Shown: positions 8,579 to 16,833 of the stretch, one piece after another | Position numbering within the stretch: position 1 is the first letter of the stretch | How the letters are laid out: every line of letters starts with the position of its first letter | Origin: DASRHY01 sp046765875 | GTDB lineage: Bacteria; Actinomycetota; Actinomycetes; Propionibacteriales; Kribbellaceae | Length of the DNA: 21,678 nt | Reading direction: 5' to 3' | Assembly: GCA_046765875.1 (NCBI GenBank) | Contig: JBKPSJ010000094.1 | Coordinates: 1 to 21,678 of the forward strand | Translations under genes and position numbers: made by a program | Notes under the pieces: model-generated | Seen by the model: only the letters and a program-made list of their open reading frames with translations | The model's database searches: none | Told to the model about the DNA's origin: nothing

Positions 8579-8874
8579 GGTCTTCCCCTTCGGCGTTGCA
8601 GATACTTGTCGATTTCCCGGCGTTCCCATTCGGCACCGAATAACCCGCCGATCCCGAGCAGGACGATTGCGGTAAGGGCGACGCCGATGCCGGTGCCGAG
8701 CATTGGCCAGTAGAACCACAGCGAACTGCTGTCATCGGTCATGTCGATGACGAGCCACATCAGGCTGAGCGCGAGCCATAGGCCAACGATCATGTAGAGG
8801 ATCTGCTTGCGGCGGACGTACCGCCGCGCTTCTTGCCGCGCCTCGTCGATGGGCACCTGGTGGTCCTCGGACAT
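8575..8874 (-). CDS. Small 2TM-domain membrane protein
   Basis: A 99-residue protein: a charged amphipathic N-terminus (DEARQEARRYVRRKQ), two membrane segments at about residues 25-45 and 54-80, and a basic C-terminus (EWERREIDKYLQRRRGRP). This matches the 2TM-domain pattern seen beside regulators and transporters in actinobacteria; the molecular role is not known. The ATG at 8874 has a strong AAGGAG at 7-nt spacing, and the longer upstream frame would overlap the MMPL gene. It lies 14 bp after the MMPL stop and overlaps the VOC gene start by 4 bp. Confidence 0.82.
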   Translation of the reverse strand: MSEDHQVPIDEARQEARRYVRRKQILYMIVGLWLALSLMWLVIDMTDDSSSLWFYWPMLGTGIGVALTAIVLLGIGGLFGAEWERREIDKYLQRRRGRP

Positions 8875-8888
8875 GTTGGTCTCCTTCC

Positions 8889-11102
8889 TCAGCCGGGCGC
8901 CACCCGGCCGCGGCCGACGTGGCTGCGGGCCTCGACCTCGAGCCGTGGCAGCCATTCGAGCCAGCGCGGCAGGTACCAGTTCCACCGTCCGAGAAGCTTC
9001 ATCACGCTGGGCAGCAGTACCGACCGGATGATCGTCGCGTCGATCAAGAGCGCGATCGCGACACCGAACCCCATCTGCTGGAACATGATCAGGTCGCCGC
9101 GCGCGAAGCCGGAGAATACCGCGACGATGATCAGGGCCGCGCCGGTGATGATGCGCGCGGTCGAGGCGACTCCGAAGGTGATCGCGCCGGTCGTGTCGCC
9201 GGTCTCGAGGTAGCGTTCACGGATTCTCGACAGCAGGAATACCTGGTAGTCCATCGATAGGCCGAACAGCACCGAGAACAAGAACAGCGGTACCCACGCC
9301 TCGATCGTGTCCGCCTGCTGCAGACCCAGCAGGCCGGCTCCGATTCCGTTCTGGAAGACAAGCACGAGTAGCCCGTAGGCCGCACCGACCGAGAGCAGGT
9401 TGAGCACGACCGCTGTGCCGGCGATGACGACCGAGCGGAACACGACCGTCAGCACGACGAGGGTGAGCAGGAGGACGAGCGCGATCACGAACGGAGCGGG
9501 ACCGGTGACGGAGTCGAAGTAATCGATGTCCTCGGCGCTATGGCCGCCAACAAGCACGTCCGCGTTCGTGCCCGCGAACGCCTTCGGGACGAGTTCGCTG
9601 CGAAGCTCCCGCACGGCATCGGTTGCCTGCGTGGAGGACGGGTCGCCGGCTACCGGGATCGACACCAGGGTGACCTGGCCGTCGGCCGAGCCCCTCACCT
9701 GGGCTGGCCCGAAACGCGGATCGGCTGCGAGTCTCGCCTGTAGCCGCGTGAGCGCCGCCGGCACGCCGGGGTCGGACGCGTGTGAGACGACGACCTGGGC
9801 CGGGTCGGTGCTCGTGGCCGGGAAGTCGCGCTGGAGTGCGGCGAAGCCATGTTTGGAGGCGAAGCGGTCGGGAAGCGCGGACACCCCGCTGGTGCCGGCA
9901 TCCAACCGGAGCACGGGTAGCGCCAGCGCGATCAGTGCGACCGCTGAAATCGTCAGGCTCAGGACTGGGCGGTCCAGCACGCGACCGATGATTGCGCGCC
10001 ACACCCGCCCCTCGGGATTCGAGGCCTCGACCGAGCGTCGCCCGACCAGTGGGAGGCGCAGTGCGTCCACCCTGTCGCGAAGGACCCCGAGGACGGCGGG
10101 CAGCAACGTGAGCGCCGCTGCCACGGAGACGATCCCGGCGAGGATCGCGCCGACGGCGAGGCTGCGCATGATCGAGTTGGGAACCAGCAGCATCCCGAGC
10201 ATGGCGATGATGAAGACGCTGCCGCTGAACAGCACCGCCCGGCTCGCGGTGCCTCCGGCAGCTTCGATCGCCTCGCTCTCGCCGAACCCGTGCCCCCGTT
10301 CCTCGCGATAGCGGGACACGACGAACAGCGAATAGTCGATACCGAGCGCGAGGCCCATGCCGATGAGCATGTTGATCACGAACACCGACAGCGTGAACTG
10401 CTGCGCGAGCAGCGCGGTCAGTCCGAGAGCGATGACGATCGTGACGGTCGCCATCAACACCGGTACGAGCCCGGCGACGACCGCGCCGAAGACGAGTAGC
10501 AAGACGACCAGCGCAGCGGGCAGTCCGAACTGGAGCTCCCCGTTTTGTAGGTCCTCCTGTGATAACTGGTCGAAGTCGTGGTTCACAGTCTTGTCGCCGG
10601 TCACCGACACGGCGAACGCGTCCTGCTCGCCAGCCGATGCGACCTTTTCGACCTTGTCGACCAGTGCCTCGGTCTCGTCGTCGTCGGCGAGCGCGACAGG
10701 GATGATCGTCGCGTGCCGGTCGTCCGAGACCACCGCCCCGCCATCCGCGCCGCCATCGGTCAGGTAGGTGCGCGCGTGTGCGAGCGCTGTGATCTGTGAG
10801 TCGGCGACGAAGTCCCGTACATAGGCTTTGAACTGTGGTGAATCAACCGTGTACCGGCCGGAGCGGATGACCACAACGTCGCTGACCAGCTCGGACGGAT
10901 CCGGCGGGAACGCCGCCACCCGAGCATGGTCCGCGCGTTCGGACTCGGGGTTGTTCGTCGGGGCACCTTCGGTGGTGAGGCTCGCGCCGAGAAGCGTCAC
11001 GATCGCGACGAGCGCGACCAAGACCGCGGCCATCCACGCACCGAACACCCGCCCCGGATGGCGAGCACACACCGCGGCGACGTGCCCGGTCGACAGCGTC
11101 AT
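8889..11102 (-). CDS. MMPL-family RND transporter (copy 1)
   Basis: A 737-residue MMPL/RND-superfamily membrane transporter. TM1 is at about 20-40 and is followed by an extracytoplasmic domain (41-190). The first helix bundle carries GIDYSLFVVSRYREER (254-269). A second extracytoplasmic domain spans about 430-560. The second bundle carries GLSMDYQVFLLSRIRERY (614 onward) and ends in the NWYLP signature before a short cytosolic tail. The paired Asp-Tyr motifs in TM4 and TM10 are the proton-relay residues in this family. Relatives export lipids or hydrophobic compounds. The ATG at 11102 is chosen because it precedes a short basic N-terminus and TM1 and sits 7 nt from a TAGCGT box; an ATG at 11138 is possible. 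It follows the response regulator by 85 bp, so regulation by the two-component system is likely. Confidence 0.92.
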   Translation of the reverse strand: MTLSTGHVAAVCARHPGRVFGAWMAAVLVALVAIVTLLGASLTTEGAPTNNPESERADHARVAAFPPDPSELVSDVVVIRSGRYTVDSPQFKAYVRDFVADSQITALAHARTYLTDGGADGGAVVSDDRHATIIPVALADDDETEALVDKVEKVASAGEQDAFAVSVTGDKTVNHDFDQLSQEDLQNGELQFGLPAALVVLLLVFGAVVAGLVPVLMATVTIVIALGLTALLAQQFTLSVFVINMLIGMGLALGIDYSLFVVSRYREERGHGFGESEAIEAAGGTASRAVLFSGSVFIIAMLGMLLVPNSIMRSLAVGAILAGIVSVAAALTLLPAVLGVLRDRVDALRLPLVGRRSVEASNPEGRVWRAIIGRVLDRPVLSLTISAVALIALALPVLRLDAGTSGVSALPDRFASKHGFAALQRDFPATSTDPAQVVVSHASDPGVPAALTRLQARLAADPRFGPAQVRGSADGQVTLVSIPVAGDPSSTQATDAVRELRSELVPKAFAGTNADVLVGGHSAEDIDYFDSVTGPAPFVIALVLLLTLVVLTVVFRSVVIAGTAVVLNLLSVGAAYGLLVLVFQNGIGAGLLGLQQADTIEAWVPLFLFSVLFGLSMDYQVFLLSRIRERYLETGDTTGAITFGVASTARIITGAALIIVAVFSGFARGDLIMFQQMGFGVAIALLIDATIIRSVLLPSVMKLLGRWNWYLPRWLEWLPRLEVEARSHVGRGRVAPG

Positions 11103-11109
11103 GCCAGTG

Positions 11110-11115
11110 ACGCTA
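11110..11115 (-). promoter_or_regulatory. Candidate leaderless -10 box for MMPL copy 1
   Basis: TAGCGT ends 7 nt before the ATG at 11102 and matches TANNNT. It resembles the TAGCGT box upstream of the second MMPL gene. No recognisable -35 is present, and the 16-bp element found upstream of the second MMPL gene is absent. The gene may be read both from here and from the kinase promoter. Confidence 0.3.
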
Positions 11116-11187
11116 GGCGCGGCAGACCCGCCCGACATCGCCCCACAGGTCCGAGACGGCCTCCCCCCACGGGCGTAGGCCAAGCCG

Positions 11188-11850
11188 CTATGTTCCCCCG
11201 CCGGGCGTAACGAAGCCGTGGTCGTAGGCGAACACGATCGCCGCAGCCCGGTCGCGCACCCCGAGCTTGCCGAAGATGCTGCGCACATAGGTCTTGACCG
11301 TCGCCTCGGCGACGTACATCGCGTCGGCGATCTCCGCGTTGGTCGCCCCGCGGGCCATCAGCTGCAGAACCCGATGCTCGCGGTTGGTGAGTCGGTCCAG
11401 ACGCGCCAGGTCGCGGGCCGCAGGAGCTACCACCCGGCGATAACGGTCAAGGACCCGTGGCGCCACCGCCGGATCGAACCACGCGCCGCCGCCGGCGACG
11501 GTCCGGGCGGCCGCGATCAGGTCTTCCGCGGAGCGGTCCTTGAGCACGAAACCACCAGCGCCCGCCTCGATCGCGCCCCACAACACCTCGTCCTCGCCGA
11601 ACGTGGTCAGCACCAGCACCTCGAGCGGGTCCTCGAGACCACGCAGCTGGGCCGTGGCGGCGATACCGTCCAGGGTCGGCATCCGAACATCCATCAACAC
11701 CACATCCGGGTGCAGAACGGGCAACTCCTCGACGGCCTGACGGCCATCGGCGCATTCCGCGACGATCTCGAAGCCATCCTCGGGTGACAAGATCCGCACG
11801 AGGCCGGCCCGGACAATCGGCTGGTCGTCGACGATGGCGACTCGGATCAC
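11188..11850 (-). CDS. NarL/FixJ-type response regulator
   Basis: A 220-residue two-component response regulator. The receiver domain spans 1-120, with acidic pocket Asp8/Asp9 (AIVDDQ), phosphoacceptor Asp54 (VLMDVRMP), Thr82 (LTTF) and Lys104 (FVLKD), all intact. The LuxR-type HTH covers about 152-215 (LTNREHRVLQLMARGATNAEIADAMYVAEATVKTYVRSIFGKLGVRDR). The start is the GTG at 11850, which overlaps the kinase TGA by 4 nt (GTGA), indicating coupled translation; a longer frame would add residues encoded inside the kinase gene. The likely target is the MMPL-2TM-VOC group directly downstream, which is inferred from position. Confidence 0.95.
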   Translation of the reverse strand: MIRVAIVDDQPIVRAGLVRILSPEDGFEIVAECADGRQAVEELPVLHPDVVLMDVRMPTLDGIAATAQLRGLEDPLEVLVLTTFGEDEVLWGAIEAGAGGFVLKDRSAEDLIAAARTVAGGGAWFDPAVAPRVLDRYRRVVAPAARDLARLDRLTNREHRVLQLMARGATNAEIADAMYVAEATVKTYVRSIFGKLGVRDRAAAIVFAYDHGFVTPGGGT

Positions 11851-12986
11851 CGGCTCTGCCCGCCCTCCACAGGAAGCTCGCAACGGACCCGCCAGCCCTC
11901 AGGGGTCGGCCCGGCGGCACACTCGCCACCGAGCGCCGCCGCCCGCTCCTGCATCCCGACCAGTCCGTATCGCGGTCGCTCCCGCTCCGACGCCGATCCG
12001 GCCACGAGCGGTCCACGGGTCTCCGCCACCAGCAAGACACGCCCGGTGGTCAGCTCGAGCCGCACCATTGTGTGCGCCCGCGGTGCGTGGTGGGCGGCAT
12101 TCGCCAACGCCTCCTGGGCGATCCGGTAGACAGCCAGCCCAACGCTCGGCGGGATCCCCGAAAGGTCTCCCCGAGTGCTCAACTCGACGGCCAAACCTCC
12201 CGTCCGGGCCTGCTCGACGAGCGCCGGAATCTCGCTCACCCTTGGCACAGGCGCCGCCACCCCCGCATCGTCGTCGCTGCGCAGCAGCATCACCGTACGC
12301 CGCAGCTCCTGCATGCTGCGACGACCCACTTCCTCCGCCGACCGCAACGCCTCCTCCGCCGCCTCCAGATCACGGCGCAACACATGCCGGGCGCTCGTGA
12401 CCTGCAACATCACCGCCGCCAAACCGTGACCTACGAAATCATGTACGTCACGAGCGATCCGACGACGCTCCGCCACCAGCGCCTGCTCGGCCAGCTGCCG
12501 CCGAGCCTCCTCGAGCTCGACCACCAGTCGTTCCTGGCGTGCCACCGCGCGACCGACAACCCACACGAACACCATCGCCACCAGCCAGATGCCCACCGCC
12601 ACCTCGGCCGGATCCTGAACCAGGGCCACGAACACAGGCGTGACCACCGCCAGCAGACCAAGCGCCGCAGCCGTCCCGAGGGAGGCACACCATCGCGCCG
12701 CCGCAAACGACAGCAGGCAGGCATTGAACATCAGCGGTTCCAGCTGTCCCGACCGCTGCGCCACCACCACCGCGACGACAATGGGAGCACACACCGCGGC
12801 AAGCGGCACCCCGCGACCGAATGCCCACACGCTGAACGCCGCGACCGGCACCGCGGCAAGAACAAGATCCGCAGCCGAAGACGGCTGGGTGATCGCGGCA
12901 ACCAGCCCAAACGCCAGCGAGAAGACCGGAATAGCGCTGCGAAGATCGTCAGCCTCGAACCAACCGCGACCGGAGCCTCCAGTCAC
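11847..12986 (-). CDS. NarL-type sensor histidine kinase
   Basis: A 379-residue membrane histidine kinase. Four to five hydrophobic segments span about 18-148 with almost no extracytoplasmic loop, so it probably senses something in or at the membrane. A coiled-coil linker (150-175) leads to the HisKA_3 H-box ERRRIARDVHDFVGHGL with His182. The HATPase N-box is YRIAQEALANAAHHA (Asn296). The usual acidic G1 motif is degenerate (VAETRGPLVAG), whereas the later YGLVGMQERAAALGG is normal. The GTG at 12986 is the first start after the -10-like TAGGGT, 6 nt upstream. It is coupled to the response regulator by a 4-nt overlap. Confidence 0.93.
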   Translation of the reverse strand: MTGGSGRGWFEADDLRSAIPVFSLAFGLVAAITQPSSAADLVLAAVPVAAFSVWAFGRGVPLAAVCAPIVVAVVVAQRSGQLEPLMFNACLLSFAAARWCASLGTAAALGLLAVVTPVFVALVQDPAEVAVGIWLVAMVFVWVVGRAVARQERLVVELEEARRQLAEQALVAERRRIARDVHDFVGHGLAAVMLQVTSARHVLRRDLEAAEEALRSAEEVGRRSMQELRRTVMLLRSDDDAGVAAPVPRVSEIPALVEQARTGGLAVELSTRGDLSGIPPSVGLAVYRIAQEALANAAHHAPRAHTMVRLELTTGRVLLVAETRGPLVAGSASERERPRYGLVGMQERAAALGGECAAGPTPEGWRVRCELPVEGGQSR

Positions 12987-12992
12987 ACACCG

Positions 12993-12998
12993 ACCCTA
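12993..12998 (-). promoter_or_regulatory. Candidate leaderless -10 box for the kinase operon
   Basis: TAGGGT ends 6 nt before the GTG start at 12986. A TGTCGG about 18 bp further upstream could be a weak -35. This would drive the kinase, response regulator, MMPL, 2TM and VOC genes. Confidence 0.35.
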
Positions 12999-13305
12999 CT
13001 GCGCAGCGCCCCCTTCCGACACTCGCATCTCGAAGCCGCACCACGAATCCATGACCGCGCGGACGAACCAGCCGAGCGAACATCCCGGTGGTCTGCCCAG
13101 TCCACAATCGCTGGTCAGCTGCTTGACGCAACGACCAGGGGGTCAGGACCGTGAGTTCTCGTCGACCAGTGTCGACAGACTTGTTGCTATAGGCACCGAT
13201 GTCGCGTCGTCGTCAGCTGCGCCATCGCTTCTGGCGGTGCCGGGCCCCGGCGACGGCAAGGCATCGGGGACGCCGCTTTACATGGCGACGCAGGTGACCT
13301 GATGG

Positions 13306-13347
13306 TCAGGAATCGAGAAGCGCCCGGCCGCGAGCCGCACCTAACGT
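13306..13347 (+). promoter_or_regulatory. 16-bp element copy 1 plus TAACGT box
   Basis: TCAGGAATCGAGAAGC at 13306-13321, then 20 bp, then TAACGT at 13342-13347, followed by GAC. If TAACGT is the -10, the element covers about -48 to -33. It is identical over 16 bp to copy 3 (minus strand, 17342-17357) and 15/16 identical to copy 2. It lies 110 bp upstream of the 64-aa gene. Confidence 0.65.
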
Positions 13348-13456
13348 GACTGCTGTAGACATCAGCGTCGACTCGACCTGGCCCAGCACTACAGGATGTG
13401 TCGCCGTCTCGTCGCCCACGTAGTAGCCACACAGACCTGGCAAGGAGAGGGTCAGC

Positions 13457-13651
13457 ATGTTCACCACCACCGAGCACAAGACGATCGTGACGCTGCTGGC
13501 CGCCGGCAAGCCGGTCTGGTATGTCGCCGCCGTGACCAAGACACACTCGCATGATGTGTACGCCGTAGGTGCCTCGTACGGCTACCCGGACCGAACCCGG
13601 CTGCGGCAGGCGCTCGCGCACCTGACCGGCTTCGGCAAGGACGCCGCCTGA
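13457..13651 (+). CDS. Small basic protein, possible HTH fold
   Basis: A 64-residue protein not assigned to a named family. It opens with a helix-like stretch (TEHKTIVTLLAAGKPVWYVAAVT), then a segment ending in ASYGYPDRTRLRQALAHLTGF. The arrangement resembles small helix-turn-helix proteins of actinobacteria and their phages; this is an impression, not a demonstrated match. AAGGAGAGG ends 6 nt before the ATG, which strongly supports translation, and the third codon positions are GC-rich. It is preceded by element copy 1 and followed after 269 bp by the MMPL gene carrying copy 2. It could be the DNA-binding partner of that element or simply another member of the same regulon. Confidence 0.65.
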   Translation: MFTTTEHKTIVTLLAAGKPVWYVAAVTKTHSHDVYAVGASYGYPDRTRLRQALAHLTGFGKDAA

Positions 13652-13805
13652 ATCCGCGCTCTGTGGCGCTCTTCGACGTCCAAGTCGTGCGGTGTTCGCT
13701 GTCCGAACGGTGACTCGGGCAGACTCCTCGTGGCTTGCCGGACTACCTCCAGCGCCTGGTTGCGGCGCAACCCCGCCCCACGGTATGTGCGTCGCGCCGG
13801 AGTGG

Positions 13806-13847
13806 TCAGGAATGGAGAAGCGCGGGCCGGCAGCGGACTCGTAGCGT
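13806..13847 (+). promoter_or_regulatory. 16-bp element copy 2 plus TAGCGT box
   Basis: TCAGGAATGGAGAAGC at 13806-13821 differs from copy 1 at one base. The spacing to TAGCGT (13842-13847) is again 20 bp. It lies 73 bp upstream of the MMPL start at 13921 and exactly 500 bp from copy 1. The flanking DNA is not alike, so it is not a segmental duplication. Confidence 0.65.
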
Positions 13848-13920
13848 CATCGGCAGAGCCGGCCTGACCTTATCCATCTGCAATCCACCTGGCACATCCG
13901 GGTGGCAAGGAGTGTGCATC

Positions 13921-16050
13921 ATGCGCCGTTGGGCTGAGTTCGTACTGTCGCATCGCAAGTGGGTCGTGGTGTTCTGGGTGCTCGTGGCGGTCGCCGGAGG
14001 GGCCGTCTCGAACCAAGTGTCCAAGCGCCTCACCTATGACTTCTCATTGCCGGGGGAGCCCGGTAGCCAGACCGCCGCGCTGATCAAGGAGACGTTCGGC
14101 AACGGCGGCTATACCGCGCCGTACCTGGTGTCGGTGACATACCCGCAGGGCCAGCAGGTCCAGCAGGAACAGGTCGCGGCCGCGTTCGATGCGATCGCGT
14201 CCGAGGTTCCGGACGTACGTGTGCTGGACGAGGGCAACACTGGTGATGCCGCGTTCGGGACCCGGGACGGCAGGACGTCGTACGCGATCGTGTTCTACGC
14301 GTTCGACCCCACGCCGGGCGAGACGTTGCCGACCGAACGAATCCGTGCCGCACTGGAGAGTGCGAAGCCGGACGGTACGACGGTGGGCGTCACCGGTGAG
14401 GACGTGCTGGCGCAGGGCGGCGAGTCCGGTGGCTTCGGTGTGCTTGCCGAGTCGATGATCGGCGGCATCGGTGCGCTGCTGGTTCTGGCGTTCGTGTTCG
14501 CGTCGATGCTGGCGTTGCTGCCGTTGGTCGTGGCAGTGGTGTCGATCATGGCGACGTTCGTGTTGCTGTGGCCGCTGACCGCTGTGAGCGACTACTCCGC
14601 ACTCGTCCTGTTCTTGATCACGCTGGTCGGTCTCGGCGTCGCGATCGACTACTCGCTGCTGGTAGTGACCCGGTGGCGCGAAGAGCGGCAGGCCGGCCGT
14701 GACAATCACGACGCGGTAGTGGTGGCGATGACGACAGCGGGCCGTTCGGTGGTGTTCAGCGGTGTGACGGTCGGGATCGGCCTGCTCGCACTGCTGGCGT
14801 TGCCGGTCCCGTTCATGCGTAGCGTGGGCATCGGCGGTGCGCTGATCCCCCTGGCCAGCGTCGCGGCGACACTGAGCCTGACCCCGGCGATCCTCGGCGG
14901 AATAGGGCCACGGGTCGACTGGCCGCGCCGCCGGACCCGTAACGTCGCGAGCCGGGCGTGGCGCGCCTGGACCACCCGCGTCGTGCGGTCACGCTGGGTG
15001 GCGGCCGGCGTCTCGCTGGCCGTGCTGTTCGCACTGGTCGGCGTGTTCTTCGGGATCCGCGTCGGTCTGTCGTCATCGGAATCGCTGGCCAAGAGCGGTC
15101 CGGCGTACGAGACATTGCAGACGCTCGAACACGGAGGCGTGACAACGGGCAGTCTGACTCCGATCGAGGTGCTGGTGCAGGCCGACCAGGCCAAGCCGGT
15201 GGCGGATGCGCTCGGGCAGGTCGACGGGATCGAGCGGGCACTGGTGTCGCGCGACGAGTCGAGCAACCGTGACGGCCGCAGCGTGGTGGTACTGATACCC
15301 GGCCACGAGACGGTCAACTCCCGCAGCGTCGACGTCGTACGACGCGTGCAGGAACGTGCCGCGCAACTGCCGGGCGTGCTCGGGTTGACCGGGATCGGCG
15401 CCGCGCAGATCGACTTCCTGCACGCGGTGTACGGCAACTTCCCGCTGATGCTCACGCTGATCGCGCTACTGACGTTCGTACTGCTCGTGCGGGCGTTCCG
15501 GTCGGTCGTGCTGCCACTCAAGGCGGTGTTGCTCAACCTGCTGTCACTGGGTGCGACGTACGGGCTGATCGTCCTGTTCTGGCAACACGGCTTCGGCTCG
15601 CAGACGGTGTTCGGAATCGCCGAAACCGGGGCGATCACGTTCTGGGTGCCGCTGATCGTGTTCGCGTTCCTGTACGGACTGTCGATGGACTACGAGGTGT
15701 TCATCCTGGCCAGGATGCGGGAGGAGTACGACGCCGGCGGCGGCACGGACCACGCCGTCATCGAAGGTCTGGCGCGGACCGGGCGGCTCGTGACCAGTGC
15801 CGCGCTGATCCTGTTCCTAGCGTTCGCCGCGCTGGCGTCCGGGCCTGGGACCGACCTCAAGGTGATGGCGACCGGCCTCGGACTCGGCATCCTGCTCGAC
15901 GCGACGATCATCCGGGCGCTGCTGGTGCCGGCGCTGGTCTCGCTGTTCGGTCCCTGGAACTGGTACCTGCCCAGCTGGGTCGCCCGGCTGCTACGCATCC
16001 CGCGGCCCGAGCCCGCCGTGCAGCCGGAACCCGAAAAGGTAGCTGTCTGA
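13921..16050 (+). CDS. MMPL-family RND transporter (copy 2)
   Basis: A 709-residue MMPL transporter. TM1 at about 13-30 leads to an extracytoplasmic domain with the YDFSLPGEPGSQTA segment (39-52). The first helix bundle carries GVAIDYSLLVVTRWREER (239-256). A second outer domain covers about 370-500. The second bundle carries GLSMDYEVFILARMREEY (586 onward) and then NWYLP near the C-terminus. Both Asp-Tyr proton-relay motifs are intact. It aligns with copy 1 in architecture but is clearly diverged, so it is a paralogue and not a recent duplicate. The ATG at 13921 has AAGGAG upstream; the longer open frame starts before the promoter and was rejected. A strong hairpin follows the stop. Confidence 0.93.
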   Translation: MRRWAEFVLSHRKWVVVFWVLVAVAGGAVSNQVSKRLTYDFSLPGEPGSQTAALIKETFGNGGYTAPYLVSVTYPQGQQVQQEQVAAAFDAIASEVPDVRVLDEGNTGDAAFGTRDGRTSYAIVFYAFDPTPGETLPTERIRAALESAKPDGTTVGVTGEDVLAQGGESGGFGVLAESMIGGIGALLVLAFVFASMLALLPLVVAVVSIMATFVLLWPLTAVSDYSALVLFLITLVGLGVAIDYSLLVVTRWREERQAGRDNHDAVVVAMTTAGRSVVFSGVTVGIGLLALLALPVPFMRSVGIGGALIPLASVAATLSLTPAILGGIGPRVDWPRRRTRNVASRAWRAWTTRVVRSRWVAAGVSLAVLFALVGVFFGIRVGLSSSESLAKSGPAYETLQTLEHGGVTTGSLTPIEVLVQADQAKPVADALGQVDGIERALVSRDESSNRDGRSVVVLIPGHETVNSRSVDVVRRVQERAAQLPGVLGLTGIGAAQIDFLHAVYGNFPLMLTLIALLTFVLLVRAFRSVVLPLKAVLLNLLSLGATYGLIVLFWQHGFGSQTVFGIAETGAITFWVPLIVFAFLYGLSMDYEVFILARMREEYDAGGGTDHAVIEGLARTGRLVTSAALILFLAFAALASGPGTDLKVMATGLGLGILLDATIIRALLVPALVSLFGPWNWYLPSWVARLLRIPRPEPAVQPEPEKVAV

Positions 16051-16065
16051 CCGCCGCACCGAACA

Positions 16066-16105
16066 CGACCTGCGGAGTCGCCCATCGGGGCGATTCCGCA
16101 GGTCG
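16066..16105 (+). terminator. Strong hairpin terminator after MMPL copy 2
   Basis: An 18-bp stem with arms 16066-16083 and 16088-16105 and the tetraloop ATCG, containing one G-T wobble and otherwise perfect. It begins 15 bp after the MMPL stop. There is no T tract, which is common for actinobacterial terminators. Confidence 0.75.
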
Positions 16106-16427
16106 GCGGATTGACTGAGCTCGCGGACCAGCACCCCGAGCGGTCCACTTACCTGCGCGAACAGCGGGCCGGGCATTCGTCCAGATGTCATCGCTGAACG
16201 GAGCAGAATGTCGATCGGGGCGGCTGCCAGGCCGCAACCAAGCTCGCCACCGACGGATCGCGAATCCCGAGCCGAGCGAAGGAGGCCGCGCTCGAGGCGT
16301 GGGCCGAACTGAGTGCCTCCGAGTGACTTCTCCGCCGGTGGGCAATACGACGCGGCCGCTGCTTTCGCCGGCACCGGCCGTCGCGATCCGCCTTCGAAGA
16401 TTACGGGCACACGCCCAGCAGGGATAG

Positions 16428-16458
16428 TTGACAAATCGAAGGCACAACACGCATTACT
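16428..16458 (+). promoter_or_regulatory. Possible sigma-A-type promoter in AT-rich patch
   Basis: A consensus TTGACA (16428-16433), 19 bp, then ATTACT (16453-16458). A GGAG and GTG start for a short frame follow about 20-30 bp downstream. Confidence 0.3.
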
Positions 16459-16487
16459 GACATGATTACCATCAATTTGGAGCGCGT

Positions 16488-16739
16488 GTGCCGCGTTCAA
16501 ACAACCGCGACATCGGTGGCGGCATGGCGTTGATGATAAAGGACGTGGACCGATGGATCTGATCGGTCGGCGTCGACGTCCTCGCCGAGACCGTCTCCGT
16601 GACGGTCGCCAAACGAATATTCAGTGCGGCGATTATCGGCGCAGCGCTGATCAACACTGGCCTCATTCAGTCGCGCGCCGGCGTCCATGATGTGCGCCGG
16701 GCGGGCACCCCAGGCTGCGGTTGACTGTCCGGCCGGGGA
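16488..16739 (+). pseudogene. Possible broken small gene (24 codons, then in-frame TGA and further open frame)
   Basis: GTG at 16488, with GGAG five bases upstream, encodes MPRSNNRDIGGGMALMIKDVDRWI and stops at TGA 16560-16562. The same frame continues open for about 58 codons (VDVLAETVSVTVAKRIF, then the hydrophobic SAAIIGAALINTGLI) to another stop near 16737. This could be a gene broken by a nonsense change, a 24-residue peptide, or chance. No family is recognised. The aligned promoter-like and ribosome-binding elements are the reason to list it. Confidence 0.25.
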
Positions 16740-16800
16740 CGCTCTCCTTTACGAGATCCCAGCGGCGGCCCCGTTCGCGCTGTGATCCATACGTTCGCGG

Positions 16801-16833
16801 GTGACCCGGCCGTGCTGGGCACAGCCGGGTCAC
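16801..16833 (-). terminator. Strong hairpin terminator downstream of VOC copy 2
   Basis: Outer arms GTGACCCGGC/GCCGGGTCAC are perfect over 10 bp. A C/A mismatch is followed by inner arms GTGC/GCAC around a TGG loop. It lies 26 bp beyond the stop codon of the minus-strand VOC gene and would also block readthrough from the left. Confidence 0.75.

Larger units (their letters stand above)
12987..13456. other. 470-bp intergenic region with divergent promoters
   Basis: The region lies between the kinase start and the 64-aa gene. It holds the kinase -10 box at its left end and the first copy of the 16-bp element with its TAACGT box on the plus strand (13306-13347). No frame in 13000-13300 has family resemblance or a ribosome-binding site; I see no gene there. 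Confidence 0.6.

Noticed and set aside
11784..13154. Plus-strand frame of 456 codons
   Set aside because: Antisense to the histidine kinase; Arg/His-rich translation without motifs.
13306..13850. Copies 1 and 2 of the element as a 500-bp segmental duplication
   Set aside because: The distance is exactly 500 bp, but similarity stops just outside the element and the -10-like box, so duplication of the surrounding DNA is not supported.
15991..16500. Minus-strand frame of 169 codons overlapping the MMPL copy 2 end
   Set aside because: It crosses the MMPL coding end and the terminator hairpin, and no family is recognisable.
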